A DNA stretch of 64,000 bases from Chryseobacterium indologenes. Lineage in GTDB: Bacteria; Bacteroidota; Bacteroidia; Flavobacteriales; Weeksellaceae. The stretch covers positions 124,001 to 188,000 of the forward strand of contig NZ_LJOD01000005.1 of assembly GCF_001295265.1 (NCBI RefSeq). The letters are read 5' to 3'. Shown here one piece after another: positions 55,201 through 64,000 of this stretch; positions within the stretch are counted from its first letter, which is position 1, and each line of letters starts with the position of its first letter. The notes beneath the pieces are model-generated. The model was not told the origin of the DNA and did not search any database. It was given only the letters and a program-made list of their open reading frames with translations. The position numbers and the translations under genes are program-made.

Positions 55201-55313
55201 TCTACCTCTTTTCTGATCTCAGAGGTTTTTTGTGAGGCGGGTTCCCATCTCTGCGCATTAAAACTGGTAAGACCAGCAGCTAATGCACAAACTAGTAGAA
55301 TTCTTTTTTTCAT
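52293..55313 (-). CDS. Reprolysin-type (M12) zinc metalloprotease with T9SS sorting domain
   Basis: A 1006-residue secreted protease. It has a signal peptide (ILLVCALAAGLTSFNAQ), a prodomain, and the zinc motif HEMGHQLGGNHTF (HExxHxxGxxH) near residue 345. A fibronectin type III domain follows at about 660-750 (SALDAEIFKTTARVSWNNV), then a GEVED-like domain (WIDFNRNGVFEDSEKIG) and a C-terminal type IX secretion domain (ISIYPNPADTFVEVKNL, ending TKLIKK). It should be exported across the outer membrane and cleave host or environmental proteins. A -7 element TACTTTTG lies at 55359-55366 (minus). Confidence 0.94.
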   Translation of the reverse strand: MKKRILLVCALAAGLTSFNAQRWEPASQKTSEIRKEVDVKYSYRVDLQSLRNILKDAVETGKGATPVIISLPTAEGKIEKFAVYSNPVLEKSLADRYQLGSYMGVGVDDPSKYLTLSTSPAEMQSMIIKDGVFQFIEPISVNKQTYGVFYKTNKTSGEHGFDCSTEDRQLDIKTLEAHGKKKLSNLGMTNRPSSTKFRTYRLALSVTGEYTTYFGGAAGAVAQINNTMTRVNGVFQKDFGIQLNVLDLPNLIYTNAASDPYSNSDEMGNWNLQLQQTLTQQVTNAGYDIGHLFGATGGGGNAGCIGCICVNPTTNNPRGKGSGYTSPQDGIPSGDNFDIDYVAHEMGHQLGGNHTFSNSTESSGANVEPGGGTTIMGYAGITQDNLQDHSNAYFHYKSIDQIMTNLEGKTTCGTSQNITVNTPPVISALTPYTIPKGTAYYLQASATDADALNYTWEQNDSVGDTSSISGDSGWGYNAEGAMSRSVEGTASGIRYFPRLSSVMNGVLTDKANWETVSYIPRVLKYALTVRDANAQRPMLSSDEVNITVGNDGPFKFNGLTSASVLYNNVSNTIYWDVANTNAAPYNVANVKIDYTTNNGNTWTDLVASTPNTGSYAVQMPGNLTGAVKLRISALNSIFYAVSPAITVGTAPTSSTAAPTGVSALDAEIFKTTARVSWNNVPGATYLINYRKVGTTAWSNATSTTNSVVLNNLEDETNYEAQVAAVVNSVPGTYSSNYAFKTKGLRTGVDYCLMTTGGNNMNIDYYSALLGFSLSNLTHQEGTNVPAISKTYVDYSENTNKLINLVKGTQYTLNFTNYANRAGGYEDWFQAWIDFNRNGVFEDSEKIGSASDLPDNGGYHTGSLTFTVPANAYSGHKLLRMRVASSFYIEPDGPCGSPAIPVGPGEFLSAGSFRDFPVKITSGLAVDETNNPKGSEISIYPNPADTFVEVKNLKGKADYKIYSADGRLVQEGAIDGQRINVAALIKGMYVITIKDDKNTYNTKLIKK

Positions 55314-55393
55314 AACTTTTCTAACTGAATAGAATTAATAATTTTTAAATATCCAGCACAAAAGTAACGAATACCCTCAACATAGAATTAAAA

Positions 55394-55426
55394 AAAGTGG
55401 ATAATTTTAATAAAACTATCCACTTT
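55394..55426 (-). terminator. Intrinsic terminator of the prolyl oligopeptidase gene
   Basis: Perfect 10-bp arms AAAGTGGATA / TATCCACTTT with a T-run on the minus strand. Confidence 0.82.
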
Positions 55427-55449
55427 AATTATTTTTACTCTAATTAAGT

Positions 55450-57552
55450 TTATTTTTTGATTCCCATCTCAAATAAAGCAAAAGAGATAAGATCGGCATT
55501 TTCGCCAATCACCTGTTCAGTTGATCTTCCTGCACCGTGGCCTGCATTTTTCTCAATTCTTAGCAGAATAGGGTTTTTACATCCCTGTTTTTCCTGAAGT
55601 TCGGCACCGAATTTGAAAGAGTGCGCAGGAACCACTCTGTCATCATGATCGCTGGTGATAATCATTGTTGATGGATAGCAGGTTCCTTTTTTCACGTTGT
55701 GTACCGGAGAATAAGACTTAAGATATTCGAACATTTCTTTGTTATCTTCTGCAGTTCCGTAATCATATGACCAGCCCGCTCCTGCTGTAAATTTATTGTA
55801 TCTCAGCATATCCAGAACACCTACTCCCGGAAAAGCAACTTTCGCCAGATCAGGACGCATGGTCATGGTAGCCCCTACCAGAAGCCCTCCGTTTGACCTT
55901 CCGGAAAGTGCCATATATTCTTTGGAAGTATAGCCTTTGCTCTGAAGATATTCTCCTGCGGCAATAAAATCTTCAAAAACATTTTTCTTCTGCATTTTGG
56001 TACCTGCATCATGCCATTTTTTACCATATTCACCGCCACCGCGGATATTTGGAACAGCATAAATACCTCCGTTTTCCATCCAGATAGCATTTACTACGGA
56101 GAAGGCGGGCTGAAGGCTGATATTGAATCCTCCATAAGAATAAAGAATGGTTGGATTTTTACCGTCAAGCTTTGTTCCTTTTTTATAATTAATCATCATC
56201 GGAACTTTTGTTCCGTCCTTTGAAGTGTAGAAAACCTGTTCTGAAACGTAATTATCCGGGTTGAACTTCACTTTAGGTTTTTGATAGACTTCTGATTTTC
56301 CTGTATCAGCATTGAATTTATAGGTTGTTCCCGGTGTAATATAGTTGCTGAAAGAGAAATAAAGCTCTTTTTCTGTTTCTTTACCTCCGAAACCTCCTAC
56401 ATTTCCTTTCCCGGGAAGCGTAATTTCCCTTACCAGTTTTCCGGTTTTGTCGAATTGTTTTACCTGATCAATGGCATCAATCATATAGGTTGCAAAGAAA
56501 TACCCGCCACCGGAAGAGATCCCTAATACATTTTCTGTCTGCGGAATTACGTCTTTCCAGGTTTCAGGAGCCGGATTTTTGATACTGGTTTTTACCAGTC
56601 GCATATTTGGAGCGTCCTTATCGGTAAAAATGAAAAGATCATCGCCTTGTGTATCCACGATATTGGCATTGATATCAAATCCTTTTACAATCTGTACAAA
56701 ATCGCCGCCTTTTTTAAGATCTTTAATATAAAGCTCGTTTCCATTGGTTGCATTAGCTGCTGAAATGATCAGGTATCTCTGGTCTTCAGACACGCCTGCT
56801 CCTAAATATCTTCTCGGAGTTTTATCTCCTCCGAAAATTAACTTGTCTTCAGACTGCTTGGTTCCCAGTTTGTGAAAGAATACTTTATGCTTATCCGTCA
56901 TTCCGGAAAGTACAGTTCCCTCTTTCGGTTTGTCATAACTTGAATAATAGAAGCCTTCATCGCCCTGCCATGAAATTCCGCTGAATTTTACATCTACCAG
57001 GGTCTCGTCGATCTGCTTTTTAGAAACAGCATCAATGATGATGATCTTATTCCAGTCACTTCCGCCTTCAGAAATAGAATAAGCCGCAAGGTTTCCTTTT
57101 TTGTTGAATGACAGCTGTGAAAGTGAGGTAGTTCCTTTATCAGAAAATTTGTTAGGATCTAAAAATATCTCTGTTGCTTTTGTCTTATTATGTGTTCTGT
57201 AAAGGATAGACTGCGCCTGAAGCCCGTCATTTTTATAATAATAGGTATAATCGCCTTCTTTGAAAGGCGCTGAAATTTTTTCGTAGTTCCAGATGTCTCT
57301 CAGCTGGTCTTTGATCTTATTTCTGAAAGGAATTTTAGAAAGATAACTTTCGCTGTAGGCTACTTCTTCATCCACCCATTTTTTGGTAGCATCCGAATCG
57401 TTTTCCAGATCTCTGAACGGATCGGAAACTACGCTGCCAAAATAGGTATCTGTCTGGCTTCCTTTTAATGCTTTAGGATAATTCATTTTTTGAGAATAAA
57501 AAGATGCTGAAAACAGAACTCCAGCAGTTAATAAGATTGGTTTAAAATTCAT
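55450..57552 (-). CDS. Prolyl oligopeptidase (S9A family), exported
   Basis: A 700-residue serine peptidase that cleaves after proline in short peptides. It has a signal peptide (PILLTAGVLFSASFYSQ), a beta-propeller and a C-terminal alpha/beta-hydrolase domain with nucleophile Ser in ALSGRSNGGLLVG, Asp in TSDHDDRVVPAHSF and His in KNAGHGAGRS. The frame is open to 57621, but a -7 element TATTTTTG at 57568-57575 (minus) and the signal peptide fix the start at 57552 (MNFKPILL). Confidence 0.95.
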   Translation of the reverse strand: MNFKPILLTAGVLFSASFYSQKMNYPKALKGSQTDTYFGSVVSDPFRDLENDSDATKKWVDEEVAYSESYLSKIPFRNKIKDQLRDIWNYEKISAPFKEGDYTYYYKNDGLQAQSILYRTHNKTKATEIFLDPNKFSDKGTTSLSQLSFNKKGNLAAYSISEGGSDWNKIIIIDAVSKKQIDETLVDVKFSGISWQGDEGFYYSSYDKPKEGTVLSGMTDKHKVFFHKLGTKQSEDKLIFGGDKTPRRYLGAGVSEDQRYLIISAANATNGNELYIKDLKKGGDFVQIVKGFDINANIVDTQGDDLFIFTDKDAPNMRLVKTSIKNPAPETWKDVIPQTENVLGISSGGGYFFATYMIDAIDQVKQFDKTGKLVREITLPGKGNVGGFGGKETEKELYFSFSNYITPGTTYKFNADTGKSEVYQKPKVKFNPDNYVSEQVFYTSKDGTKVPMMINYKKGTKLDGKNPTILYSYGGFNISLQPAFSVVNAIWMENGGIYAVPNIRGGGEYGKKWHDAGTKMQKKNVFEDFIAAGEYLQSKGYTSKEYMALSGRSNGGLLVGATMTMRPDLAKVAFPGVGVLDMLRYNKFTAGAGWSYDYGTAEDNKEMFEYLKSYSPVHNVKKGTCYPSTMIITSDHDDRVVPAHSFKFGAELQEKQGCKNPILLRIEKNAGHGAGRSTEQVIGENADLISFALFEMGIKK

Positions 57553-57590
57553 GTCGAACGATTTTCTCAAAAATACGTAAAGTATATGAA

Positions 57591-57618
57591 ATAAAAAAAG
57601 CCCCGAAATCAGGACTTT
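57591..57618 (-). terminator. Intrinsic terminator
   Basis: Arms pair over 8 bp with two G-U pairs (AAAGTCCT / GGGGCTTT on the minus strand), loop GATTTC, then a T-run. It ends the transcript of the gene at 57640-58317. Confidence 0.68.
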
Positions 57619-57639
57619 CAAACATTATTTTTATAGTGG

Positions 57640-58317
57640 CTAAGAGCCGAAACTCTCGAAATAAAAATCAGTAAGAGAAGTTACAATTTCATCAGGGCTT
57701 CCGTTCCAGTAATAAATTTTCCCGCCTTCTGTAAGCTGATACAGGTTGAACTGAAGCTCCGTTGTTACTTCCTTGTCTGCATTTTTGAAGCTCTGAACGC
57801 TTTCCGTCAAATATTTCTTCAATTCTTCAGCTTTAATTTTCTTGGGATCCCCGGAAGGGCCTTCAGGCATTTTAGCAGGAACCTTAAAGCTTACGGCATA
57901 GGTAACCTCAGCTATTTTCTGATCTTCCACATATTCATTCTGGACAATCTTCACTTCTTTAACGGTAACTTTTCCATTTTTGAAATTATCCATCATAGCC
58001 GTGAAATAGTTCTCTGCTTCTTTTCTGCTGGAATCTTCAGCCGATTTTGAAAACGCGGATAAAAATCCGTCAACACTTGTTTTCAGGGTTTCCGCAGAAA
58101 CTGTTTTAAAATCTACCTGATAGGCTTCCTGTCCTTCTACGGTTGGTTTCAGATATTCATTTAATTTGCTGAGTACAGCAGGATCATTTTTAACGAAAGT
58201 CCCGAAGTACATTTCAAATACTTCTGCCGGTTTCTTTACCTCAGCCTGGGCCATCAGATTCTGGCCTACCAAAGCCAGCACCCACAATAAAACAATTTTA
58301 AAATTCTTCATATTCAT
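57640..58317 (-). CDS. Secreted protein of unknown function
   Basis: A 225-residue protein with a signal peptide (IVLLWVLALVGQNLMAQ), then a charged, mixed helix/strand region (YFGTFVKNDPAVLSKLNEYL ... VTYAVSFKVPAKMPEGPSG). The fold resembles small DUF4878/NTF2-like periplasmic domains, but I cannot place it in a family. Met3 at 58311 is an equally good start. It lies downstream of prfA and is separated from it by a terminator. Confidence 0.72.
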   Translation of the reverse strand: MNMKNFKIVLLWVLALVGQNLMAQAEVKKPAEVFEMYFGTFVKNDPAVLSKLNEYLKPTVEGQEAYQVDFKTVSAETLKTSVDGFLSAFSKSAEDSSRKEAENYFTAMMDNFKNGKVTVKEVKIVQNEYVEDQKIAEVTYAVSFKVPAKMPEGPSGDPKKIKAEELKKYLTESVQSFKNADKEVTTELQFNLYQLTEGGKIYYWNGSPDEIVTSLTDFYFESFGS

Positions 58318-58339
58318 TTAAGTGACTCATGTTTTATGC

Positions 58340-58369
58340 AAAAAAAAGCTCCTGATGAACAAGAGCTTT
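58340..58369 (-). terminator. Intrinsic terminator of prfA
   Basis: Arms AAAGCTCTT / AGGAGCTTT (minus strand, one G-U) followed by a T-run, 12 nt after the stop. Confidence 0.75.
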
Positions 58370-58381
58370 CTATATTGTTGT

Positions 58382-59467
58382 TTATAAATTTTCTTCCTCA
58401 CCTTTCATCTTCTCTGCATTTTCCGCCATGATCACGGCATCGATCATTTCGGAAATATCTCCGTTCATATAGGCATCCAGATTATACATAGATTTGTTGA
58501 TTCTATGATCTGTTACCCTTCCCTGAGGATAGTTATACGTTTTGATTTTTGCAGAACGGTCTCCGGTAGATACCATTGTTTTTCTCTGTGCAGCAATATC
58601 TCCCTGAACTTCCTGAAGTTTGATGTCATATAGTTTAGCACGAAGCATTTCCATCGCCAGTTCACGGTTAGCCAGCTGGGAACGTGCCTGCTGACAGACA
58701 ACCACTAGTCCAGAAGGCTTGTGGGTAAGCTGTACTTTGGTTTCAACCTTGTTTACGTTCTGACCTCCGGCTCCTCCTGAACGGGAAGTCTGCATTTCGA
58801 TATCCGCAGGGTTGATCTCAACATCCACTTCTTCCGCTTCCGGAAGCACTGCAATGGTAATTGCCGAGGTATGCACTCTTCCCTGAGATTCTGTTTCCGG
58901 TACACGCTGTACACGGTGAACTCCTGATTCAAACTTCATGATTCCGTACACCCCTTCTCCTTCTACTTTCATGATTAATTCCTTGTAGCCTTTTGCCGCT
59001 TCATTGGAATCTGTCACTTCATGTCTCCATCCTTTTGCTTTGAAATACATGGTATACATTCTGTAGATATCTTCTACGAAAATAGCTGCTTCATCCCCCC
59101 CTGTTCCGGCACGTAATTCTACAATTACGTTTTTGTCATCAGCAGGATCTTTCGGGATCAGTAAAACTTTCAGTTCTTCTTCAAGGGCCGGAATTTTAGC
59201 CTGAGCTTCCAGTTTTTCTTCTTTTGCAAGATCTACCAGATCTCTGTCTGACCCGTCAGCAATAATCTCTTCAGATTCCTCAATGGCATCCAAAGCTCCT
59301 TTGTACTGATCATACACTTTTACAATTTTCCCTAAATCGCTGTATTCTTTGTTCAAAGAAGAATATTTTTTCTGGTCTGAAATAACATCAGGCTGTATAA
59401 TAAGGTCCGCAACCTCATTATATCTTTGTTTTATAGCTTCTAATTTTGGAATTAATGATTTAGACAT
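58382..59467 (-). CDS. prfA: Peptide chain release factor 1
   Basis: A 361-residue release factor for UAA/UAG stop codons. It shows the stop-codon-reading stretch [19 protein letters not shown] near residue 187 and the peptidyl-hydrolysis loop [18 protein letters not shown] (GGQ near 234-236). The tripeptide determinant reads PET where E. coli has PAT and Thermus PVT. A -7 element TATCTTTG lies at 59487-59494 (minus). It is the normal counterpart of the PrfH at 45 kb. Confidence 0.97.
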   Translation of the reverse strand: MSKSLIPKLEAIKQRYNEVADLIIQPDVISDQKKYSSLNKEYSDLGKIVKVYDQYKGALDAIEESEEIIADGSDRDLVDLAKEEKLEAQAKIPALEEELKVLLIPKDPADDKNVIVELRAGTGGDEAAIFVEDIYRMYTMYFKAKGWRHEVTDSNEAAKGYKELIMKVEGEGVYGIMKFESGVHRVQRVPETESQGRVHTSAITIAVLPEAEEVDVEINPADIEMQTSRSGGAGGQNVNKVETKVQLTHKPSGLVVVCQQARSQLANRELAMEMLRAKLYDIKLQEVQGDIAAQRKTMVSTGDRSAKIKTYNYPQGRVTDHRINKSMYNLDAYMNGDISEMIDAVIMAENAEKMKGEEENL

Positions 59468-59522
59468 TGTAGATTTTTTGAGAGTGCAAAGATAAGAATT
59501 ATTAATTCAATTTAAAACCCCT

Positions 59523-60821
59523 TTAGTTTTCTGATTTAGAAAGTCTTCGGTCCAGCAAATACAAAACAATTCCCAAGGCCACAATTCCCAACCCTATGAG
59601 GCTCTCTCTTGGGTTATGAACCAATGTAAAATAAAGGATATAAAGACTGAACAGAAGAAAAACCGTTGGAAAAATATAAAAAAGACTGGATTTAAAGATT
59701 TTCCGCTGTTCTTTTTTAAGGAAAAAAACAGTAGAAACGGACAGGCTGGCAAACAGCTGAAGGATAAAGGCGGTATAGACAAATATTTCTTTAAAGCTGC
59801 CTGTGAGAATAATTACGGCTGCAATGCCTGCATGTGCGAAAATCGCACGTACCGGAATTCTTTTTGCATTTGTAACGGCAAGGGACTTCCATAAATGATT
59901 TTCTTTAGCGAAGGCCTGTGTCAGCCTTGAACCTACCCACAGATAGCCGCTGATGGTGGCAATCAGCTGAAGGGCAATAAAGATATTGACAATTTTCCCA
60001 AAGCTGCCTCCAAGCATATTCCGGGCTGCCTCACCCGTCACATCTTCTTTTCCAGCCAACTGACCTACCGGGGCATGTTTCAACATGATGAAATTTACAA
60101 GAAGATAGCTCACCGTTACAAAGAGGGTTCCCAGAATCAAAGATTTGGGAAGGTTCCGGTGGACGTCTTTTATTTCTCCTGCGATGTACGAAGCAGAGTT
60201 CCATCCGGTGTAGGAATAGGTAACAAAAACCAGGGATGTTGCAAAAGCAGGAAGTGCAATCTCACTCTGCCAGCTGCTATCAAAATTTAAACTATTTCCT
60301 GCCGGAGAATCTGAAATAAAAATACCCAGACTAATAAGAACAGTAATAAAAATAATCTTGATGAAAGTAAAAAAGTTATGAAAACGGCTTGAAGTTTTCA
60401 AACTGAATGATAAGCTTAAGGCCACAAGAAAGATTATCCCGATTGCAAAGCCATTTCCGAAAGAATCATTAAATACTGAAAGATATTTTGACATGGCAAG
60501 CGCTGCCAGAGCAACAGGAGAAGAGAATCCGATAATTAAAGAAATCCAGCTTACCAGATACCCGAATACAGGATGGTATGTTTCTTTAAGATAGATATAG
60601 TCTCCTCCGTTTCCTTTGAAATAAGCTCCCAGCTCAGCATAACAAAATGCCCCGAACAATGCCAGTATTCCACCGATAATCCACAGAAGAAAAATGCTGT
60701 ATGTATTGGTAATATCAGACAACTGGAAACCTAAAGTCGTAAATATTCCTGTTCCTATCATATTAGAAACGACAATGGCGGCCGCTGTTTTCCAGCCTAT
60801 CTTGTGCAAACTTGTATTCAT
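59523..60821 (-). CDS. APC-family amino acid permease
   Basis: A 432-residue inner-membrane transporter with about 12 helices and the APC signature in helix 1 (VVSNMIGTGIFTTLGF) and helix 6 region (VFVTYSYTGWNSASYIAGEIKD). It resembles the LAT-type branch that exchanges neutral amino acids. Substrate is unknown. It is a single gene with no coupled partner. Confidence 0.92.
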   Translation of the reverse strand: MNTSLHKIGWKTAAAIVVSNMIGTGIFTTLGFQLSDITNTYSIFLLWIIGGILALFGAFCYAELGAYFKGNGGDYIYLKETYHPVFGYLVSWISLIIGFSSPVALAALAMSKYLSVFNDSFGNGFAIGIIFLVALSLSFSLKTSSRFHNFFTFIKIIFITVLISLGIFISDSPAGNSLNFDSSWQSEIALPAFATSLVFVTYSYTGWNSASYIAGEIKDVHRNLPKSLILGTLFVTVSYLLVNFIMLKHAPVGQLAGKEDVTGEAARNMLGGSFGKIVNIFIALQLIATISGYLWVGSRLTQAFAKENHLWKSLAVTNAKRIPVRAIFAHAGIAAVIILTGSFKEIFVYTAFILQLFASLSVSTVFFLKKEQRKIFKSSLFYIFPTVFLLFSLYILYFTLVHNPRESLIGLGIVALGIVLYLLDRRLSKSEN

Positions 60822-60910
60822 TCTGTTAAAAATAATATTTCCCTAAGAATCTCTTTTGAAGCTAATTTTACTGAACTGTACCAATATCTGATTTCTGGCA
60901 TAACAATTTA

Positions 60911-60946
60911 AAAAAAGCAAACCTGCTGATCTGCAAATTTGCTTTT
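60911..60946 (-). terminator. Intrinsic terminator of the GH13 gene
   Basis: Arms AAAAGCAAA / TTTGCTTTT with an inner GCAG/CTGC pair, flanked by A/T-runs, 5 nt after the stop at 60951. Confidence 0.75.
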
Positions 60947-60950
60947 TATT

Positions 60951-63788
60951 TTACTTTATCATCATTTTCTGAATAGCCGTGCCCGTTTCTGATTTCAAAT
61001 GAACCAGATAGGTTCCTACGGGATAAGCTGTTTTCAGTTCGTAAGTTCCGTTTTCATTCATCAACTTAAATGAATCCATTTTTTTACCGCTCATATCGTA
61101 GATGATAATTTCTCCGTTTTTTACTTTATGATAGATGAATTTTGCCGTACCGTTTTTCACAGGATTATCTGCAACCTGTAAAGACAGTTTATGAGCAGCG
61201 TTCTCATCTTTCACAGAAAGAGATCCCGAATAATTTCCGAAAATCCTGAATTCTCCTGGTTGCAGCGTAATCGGAGCTGTTGTGGAAGCAATATTGGAAA
61301 CCGTATTATCCATCAGGTTCTGCCACTGGCCGGTGTAAGGAAAATAAGGGACTACATTTTGAGCTGATGTAGCAAAATTAGCCAGAACCACAACGTTTTT
61401 CATCCCATTAATAGAATTATCATAAACATAAATTCTTGTAATCAGTCCATTAGGATCGTTTGACAGATTGTTTGATTCTACGGTGTATGTTTTTGATTTG
61501 AACACCGGATGGGCATTTCTTATGCTGATGATTTTAGCCCAGGTATCATATACTGATTTCCTGTTGGTATTAGTATCATATCCCAGGGTAAAAGCAATGG
61601 GTTTTTCATCTGTTCTGCAACCACTGTTGATACTTCCGTCTGCACATCTGTTGATGCTGAACTCGTATCCAAGCTCACCAAACTGCCAGATCATTTTCGG
61701 ACCGGGAATGGTAAAGAATGTGGCACCGAAAGTTTTCATTCTGTCCAGGGCTGTATTAAGGTTCTTAACATCATAAGTTCCTTCAGCAGCACCATATGCC
61801 AGGTTTTTAAACATCAACCGCTCCTCATCATGGCTTTCTCCGTATCCTACAGCATGCATATCTGTAAACCCGTGAAGCGTATGATTCATTCTGTCAAAAT
61901 TGCTGTTTTCCTTATAGCCCATTGTATTCTGGTTGTAAGGATCAGTCTGTTTATTCCAAAGCAGCACTCCTTTTCCTTCAGAGGTTCTGTAGTTTGCCCA
62001 TTGCTGCTCTTCAGCATCTGTTCCCAGGTGCTCAAATATCATATAAGAATTAGGATCGGCTGCCCACTGCCTGTCTGCATAGTATTTCATAATGTCCACC
62101 CTGTCCTGCTGATAGGAGTTGGTACAGGCTTCATCATTTTCAGAGCAGCTTTGGGTAAAGCCTTTTGTTAAATCCCAGCGGAAACCGTCAATTTTATATT
62201 CTGACAACCATTGCTGCAGGCATCTTTCAACGTAATATTTCGTTGACGAGCTTGTATGGTTGAAGTCGTTAAATACATTATAGGAATGTTTCGGAACCTG
62301 GTTGAAATAAGGATTATTGGCTGCTATATCTCCATATCCGTCTCCATCAGGATCAATATTCCAAAGTCTGGCTAAAGGGGAACGGCCTGTGGCATGATTA
62401 AAAGCAATATCCAGAATCACGGCAATCCCGTTCTGATGGCACAGATCCACAAACTCCTTGAATTTTTCAGGGGTTCCATAAGCTTTATCTAAAGCATAAT
62501 GAAAAGAGGTATTGTAGCCCCATGAAAGATTTCCTTCAAACTCCATGACAGGAAGCAGTTCAACAGCATTGATGTTCAGCCCTTTCAGATAGGAAATTTT
62601 ATTAATCAGCGACTGCCAGTTTTTCTCCTGGGTAAAATCTCTCAGCAGCAATTCATACACTACCAGATCTTCTTTAGCCGGTCTCTGGAAGTTGTTTACC
62701 TGCCAGTTATAAGGCGTTTGCCCTGTTTTAAACATAGAAACTTCAAAATCCTGTCCGGCAGGAAACGGAGGCAGATTCGGATAAGTGGCAGCAGAGATCC
62801 ACTGGTCATCGTAGGAAGACAATATTTGTGGAGAAAAAGGATCTGCTACTTTTTTCAGGTCATTGGTTCTGTACTGGAAAGTATAGAGCTGCTGAGGAGT
62901 CAGCCCAACAATTTCCATCCAGTAAAGATCCGGGTTAGCAGTATCTCTTTTCATTAAATACGAATCATTCACCGTCCAGTTATTAAAATTTCCGATCACA
63001 TGTACAAAGTTTTTATGAGGAGCATAAAGTGCAAGGCCCACTCTTGTCTGGTCAGTAGGATGGTAATTGATTCCCTGTCTGATCCAGCCTGGGACGGCCT
63101 CCGAAATTACGTTTCTCGGAACCTGAAGTGTAAAGTTCACTTTTTTGGAGTTGGATGCAGCATCTGTTGCTGTCAGTTCCATCTGGGCATCTCCGGTTAC
63201 GGTATAAGTATAAGCATAAGACTGTGAAGGAACCGTGACAGAATTCACAACGGATCCATTGGCCTTTAGTTCAAAGGTTGCATTAACATTTGTTGTCGCG
63301 GTAATATTGATGGTATTTCCCGCCGGTACCGAAGTAAGGCTGTTGGGTGCAGGATTCGTCAGGCTGATGTTCAAGACGCCGACATTGACAAAAATATCCG
63401 GAGAAGTTTGATGAGCCCCTGTTTTATCTTTTAATAAAAATCCAAATCTTCCGATTCCCGTTCTTGCAAAAAAAGCAGTTGGCGTAAAGGTTAAAGAATA
63501 AGAATCTGTTGCAGCATTATAATTCAGCTTATTTGATTCGTTGGAATTATTCCAGCTGCCATTGGTTGGGCAGTCCTGGCTGTTCTGATAGTTTGTATCA
63601 AACGACCACGTCCATATGTATACTTCATGATTGGCAATTCCCCAAGAGGACTCATCAATCTGATCTCCCGGAACCGTTAAGGTAACTGCATCTGTTTCAT
63701 TAAACGGACTGGGAGTAATGGTATAGTTAATCTGCCCAAAAACCAGTCTCACAATGAACAGAAAAACAATAGAATATAATTTTTTCAT
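60951..63788 (-). CDS. Secreted GH13 alpha-amylase-family enzyme with T9SS sorting domain
   Basis: A 945-residue secreted glycoside hydrolase. In order it has a signal peptide (MKKLYSIVFLFIVRLVFGQ), Ig-like domains, a CBM48-type domain (ALYAPHKNFVHVIGNFNNWTV) and a GH13 TIM barrel. The barrel carries the nucleophile Asp in DGFRWDLTKGF near 537, the acid/base Glu in MIFEHLG near 586 and the transition-state Asp in GESHDEERLMF near 650. It ends with a T9SS domain (DNPVKNGTAKFIYH, ending AIQKMMIK). It probably cleaves alpha-glucans such as starch or glycogen outside the cell. Catalytic residues are intact. Confidence 0.94.
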   Translation of the reverse strand: MKKLYSIVFLFIVRLVFGQINYTITPSPFNETDAVTLTVPGDQIDESSWGIANHEVYIWTWSFDTNYQNSQDCPTNGSWNNSNESNKLNYNAATDSYSLTFTPTAFFARTGIGRFGFLLKDKTGAHQTSPDIFVNVGVLNISLTNPAPNSLTSVPAGNTINITATTNVNATFELKANGSVVNSVTVPSQSYAYTYTVTGDAQMELTATDAASNSKKVNFTLQVPRNVISEAVPGWIRQGINYHPTDQTRVGLALYAPHKNFVHVIGNFNNWTVNDSYLMKRDTANPDLYWMEIVGLTPQQLYTFQYRTNDLKKVADPFSPQILSSYDDQWISAATYPNLPPFPAGQDFEVSMFKTGQTPYNWQVNNFQRPAKEDLVVYELLLRDFTQEKNWQSLINKISYLKGLNINAVELLPVMEFEGNLSWGYNTSFHYALDKAYGTPEKFKEFVDLCHQNGIAVILDIAFNHATGRSPLARLWNIDPDGDGYGDIAANNPYFNQVPKHSYNVFNDFNHTSSSTKYYVERCLQQWLSEYKIDGFRWDLTKGFTQSCSENDEACTNSYQQDRVDIMKYYADRQWAADPNSYMIFEHLGTDAEEQQWANYRTSEGKGVLLWNKQTDPYNQNTMGYKENSNFDRMNHTLHGFTDMHAVGYGESHDEERLMFKNLAYGAAEGTYDVKNLNTALDRMKTFGATFFTIPGPKMIWQFGELGYEFSINRCADGSINSGCRTDEKPIAFTLGYDTNTNRKSVYDTWAKIISIRNAHPVFKSKTYTVESNNLSNDPNGLITRIYVYDNSINGMKNVVVLANFATSAQNVVPYFPYTGQWQNLMDNTVSNIASTTAPITLQPGEFRIFGNYSGSLSVKDENAAHKLSLQVADNPVKNGTAKFIYHKVKNGEIIIYDMSGKKMDSFKLMNENGTYELKTAYPVGTYLVHLKSETGTAIQKMMIK

Positions 63789-63884
63789 ATCTTATTTTTT
63801 ATCGAATATAGGATATTTTTTTTCTGTTATATCATTTTCTATGAAAGCAATTTCAAAAATATTTCGGTTTTCGGGGAAAAAAAT

Positions 63885-63921
63885 CAATCAAAAAAGGCCC
63901 ATGAAAATTTTCATGAGCCTT
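63885..63921 (-). terminator. Intrinsic terminator of a minus-strand gene beyond the right edge
   Basis: A 13-bp stem with one mismatch, built on the palindrome CATGAAAATTTTCATG with flanking AAGGC/GCCTT, and a T-rich run on the minus strand. The last codons of that gene may be at 63980-64000 (reading GLCKQV, stop at 63980); too short to identify. No other gene is seen in 63789-64000. Confidence 0.65.
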
Positions 63922-64000
63922 CCAATAAAAGTAATTGTAATGAACTAATTTTTCCTTATTTATATCAGGCATCTGAGCTTCAAACCTGCTTACAAAGTCC

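Noticed and set aside
63850..64000. Partial minus-strand gene reading through 63850
   Set aside because: It would run through the terminator at 63885-63921; a gene ending at 63980 fits better.
1..64000. Prophage, insertion sequence, integrative element or CRISPR array
   Set aside because: No transposase, integrase, phage structural gene, terminal repeats or regularly spaced repeats were seen.

Overview
The window looks like chromosome from a member of Flavobacteriia (Bacteroidota), most like Chryseobacterium or a close relative. The reasons are a low-GC genome, promoters of the TAnnTTTG (-7) type, a fused ccoNO oxidase gene, many lipoproteins with the SxC lipobox followed by an acidic or Ser/Thr-rich stretch, and two secreted enzymes ending in type IX secretion (T9SS) sorting domains. 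I see no mobile element, CRISPR array, tRNA or rRNA.

Layout. 1-9.5 kb: a Crp/Fnr regulator (cut by the left edge) diverges from a complete cbb3 oxidase locus: ccoI copper ATPase, ccoS, fused ccoNO, ccoQ, mono-haem ccoP, ccoG, ccoH and a TauE/SafE-like membrane protein. An FNR-like dyad lies between regulator and ATPase. 9.5-16.5 kb: two paralogous lipoproteins, other lipoproteins, serS, and a flippase/acyltransferase pair for surface polysaccharide. 16.9-23 kb (minus): MCE lipid-transport protein, a two-gene HdrCB-like Fe-S redox module and a PpiD/SurA-type chaperone. 23-32 kb: lon, AI-2E-family permease, DoxX, an acyl-CoA dehydrogenase, DUF4349, TraB/GumN and an ECF sigma factor with a co-transcribed membrane protein. 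32-39.3 kb: pgi, folD, queE, a sugar-phosphate transferase that starts polysaccharide synthesis, and MlaE/MlaF-like ABC genes with a barrel protein. 39.3-43 kb: M48 protease, DUF4251, meaB and two small haem c lipoproteins.

42.9-48.6 kb is the most unusual part. It is a minus-strand operon of seven tightly packed genes: a very basic unknown protein, RNA ligase RtcB, a nucleotidyltransferase-fold protein, release-factor homologue PrfH, a TPR protein, a lipoprotein and a dipeptide epimerase. RtcB with PrfH is a known ribosome-repair/rescue pair. The nucleotidyltransferase between them and the basic protein at the head suggest an expanded RNA-repair system.

Just upstream, at 48.79-48.96 kb, is a stand-alone micro-transcript with a near-ideal promoter, internal stem structure and a strong terminator. 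It could be a small RNA or encode a small peptide.

49-64 kb (minus): M28 peptidase (with a terminator-like hairpin inside its 5' coding region), methylmalonyl-CoA mutase large subunit (partner of meaB 8 kb away), a T9SS reprolysin metalloprotease, a prolyl oligopeptidase, prfA, an amino-acid permease and a T9SS GH13 amylase-family enzyme.
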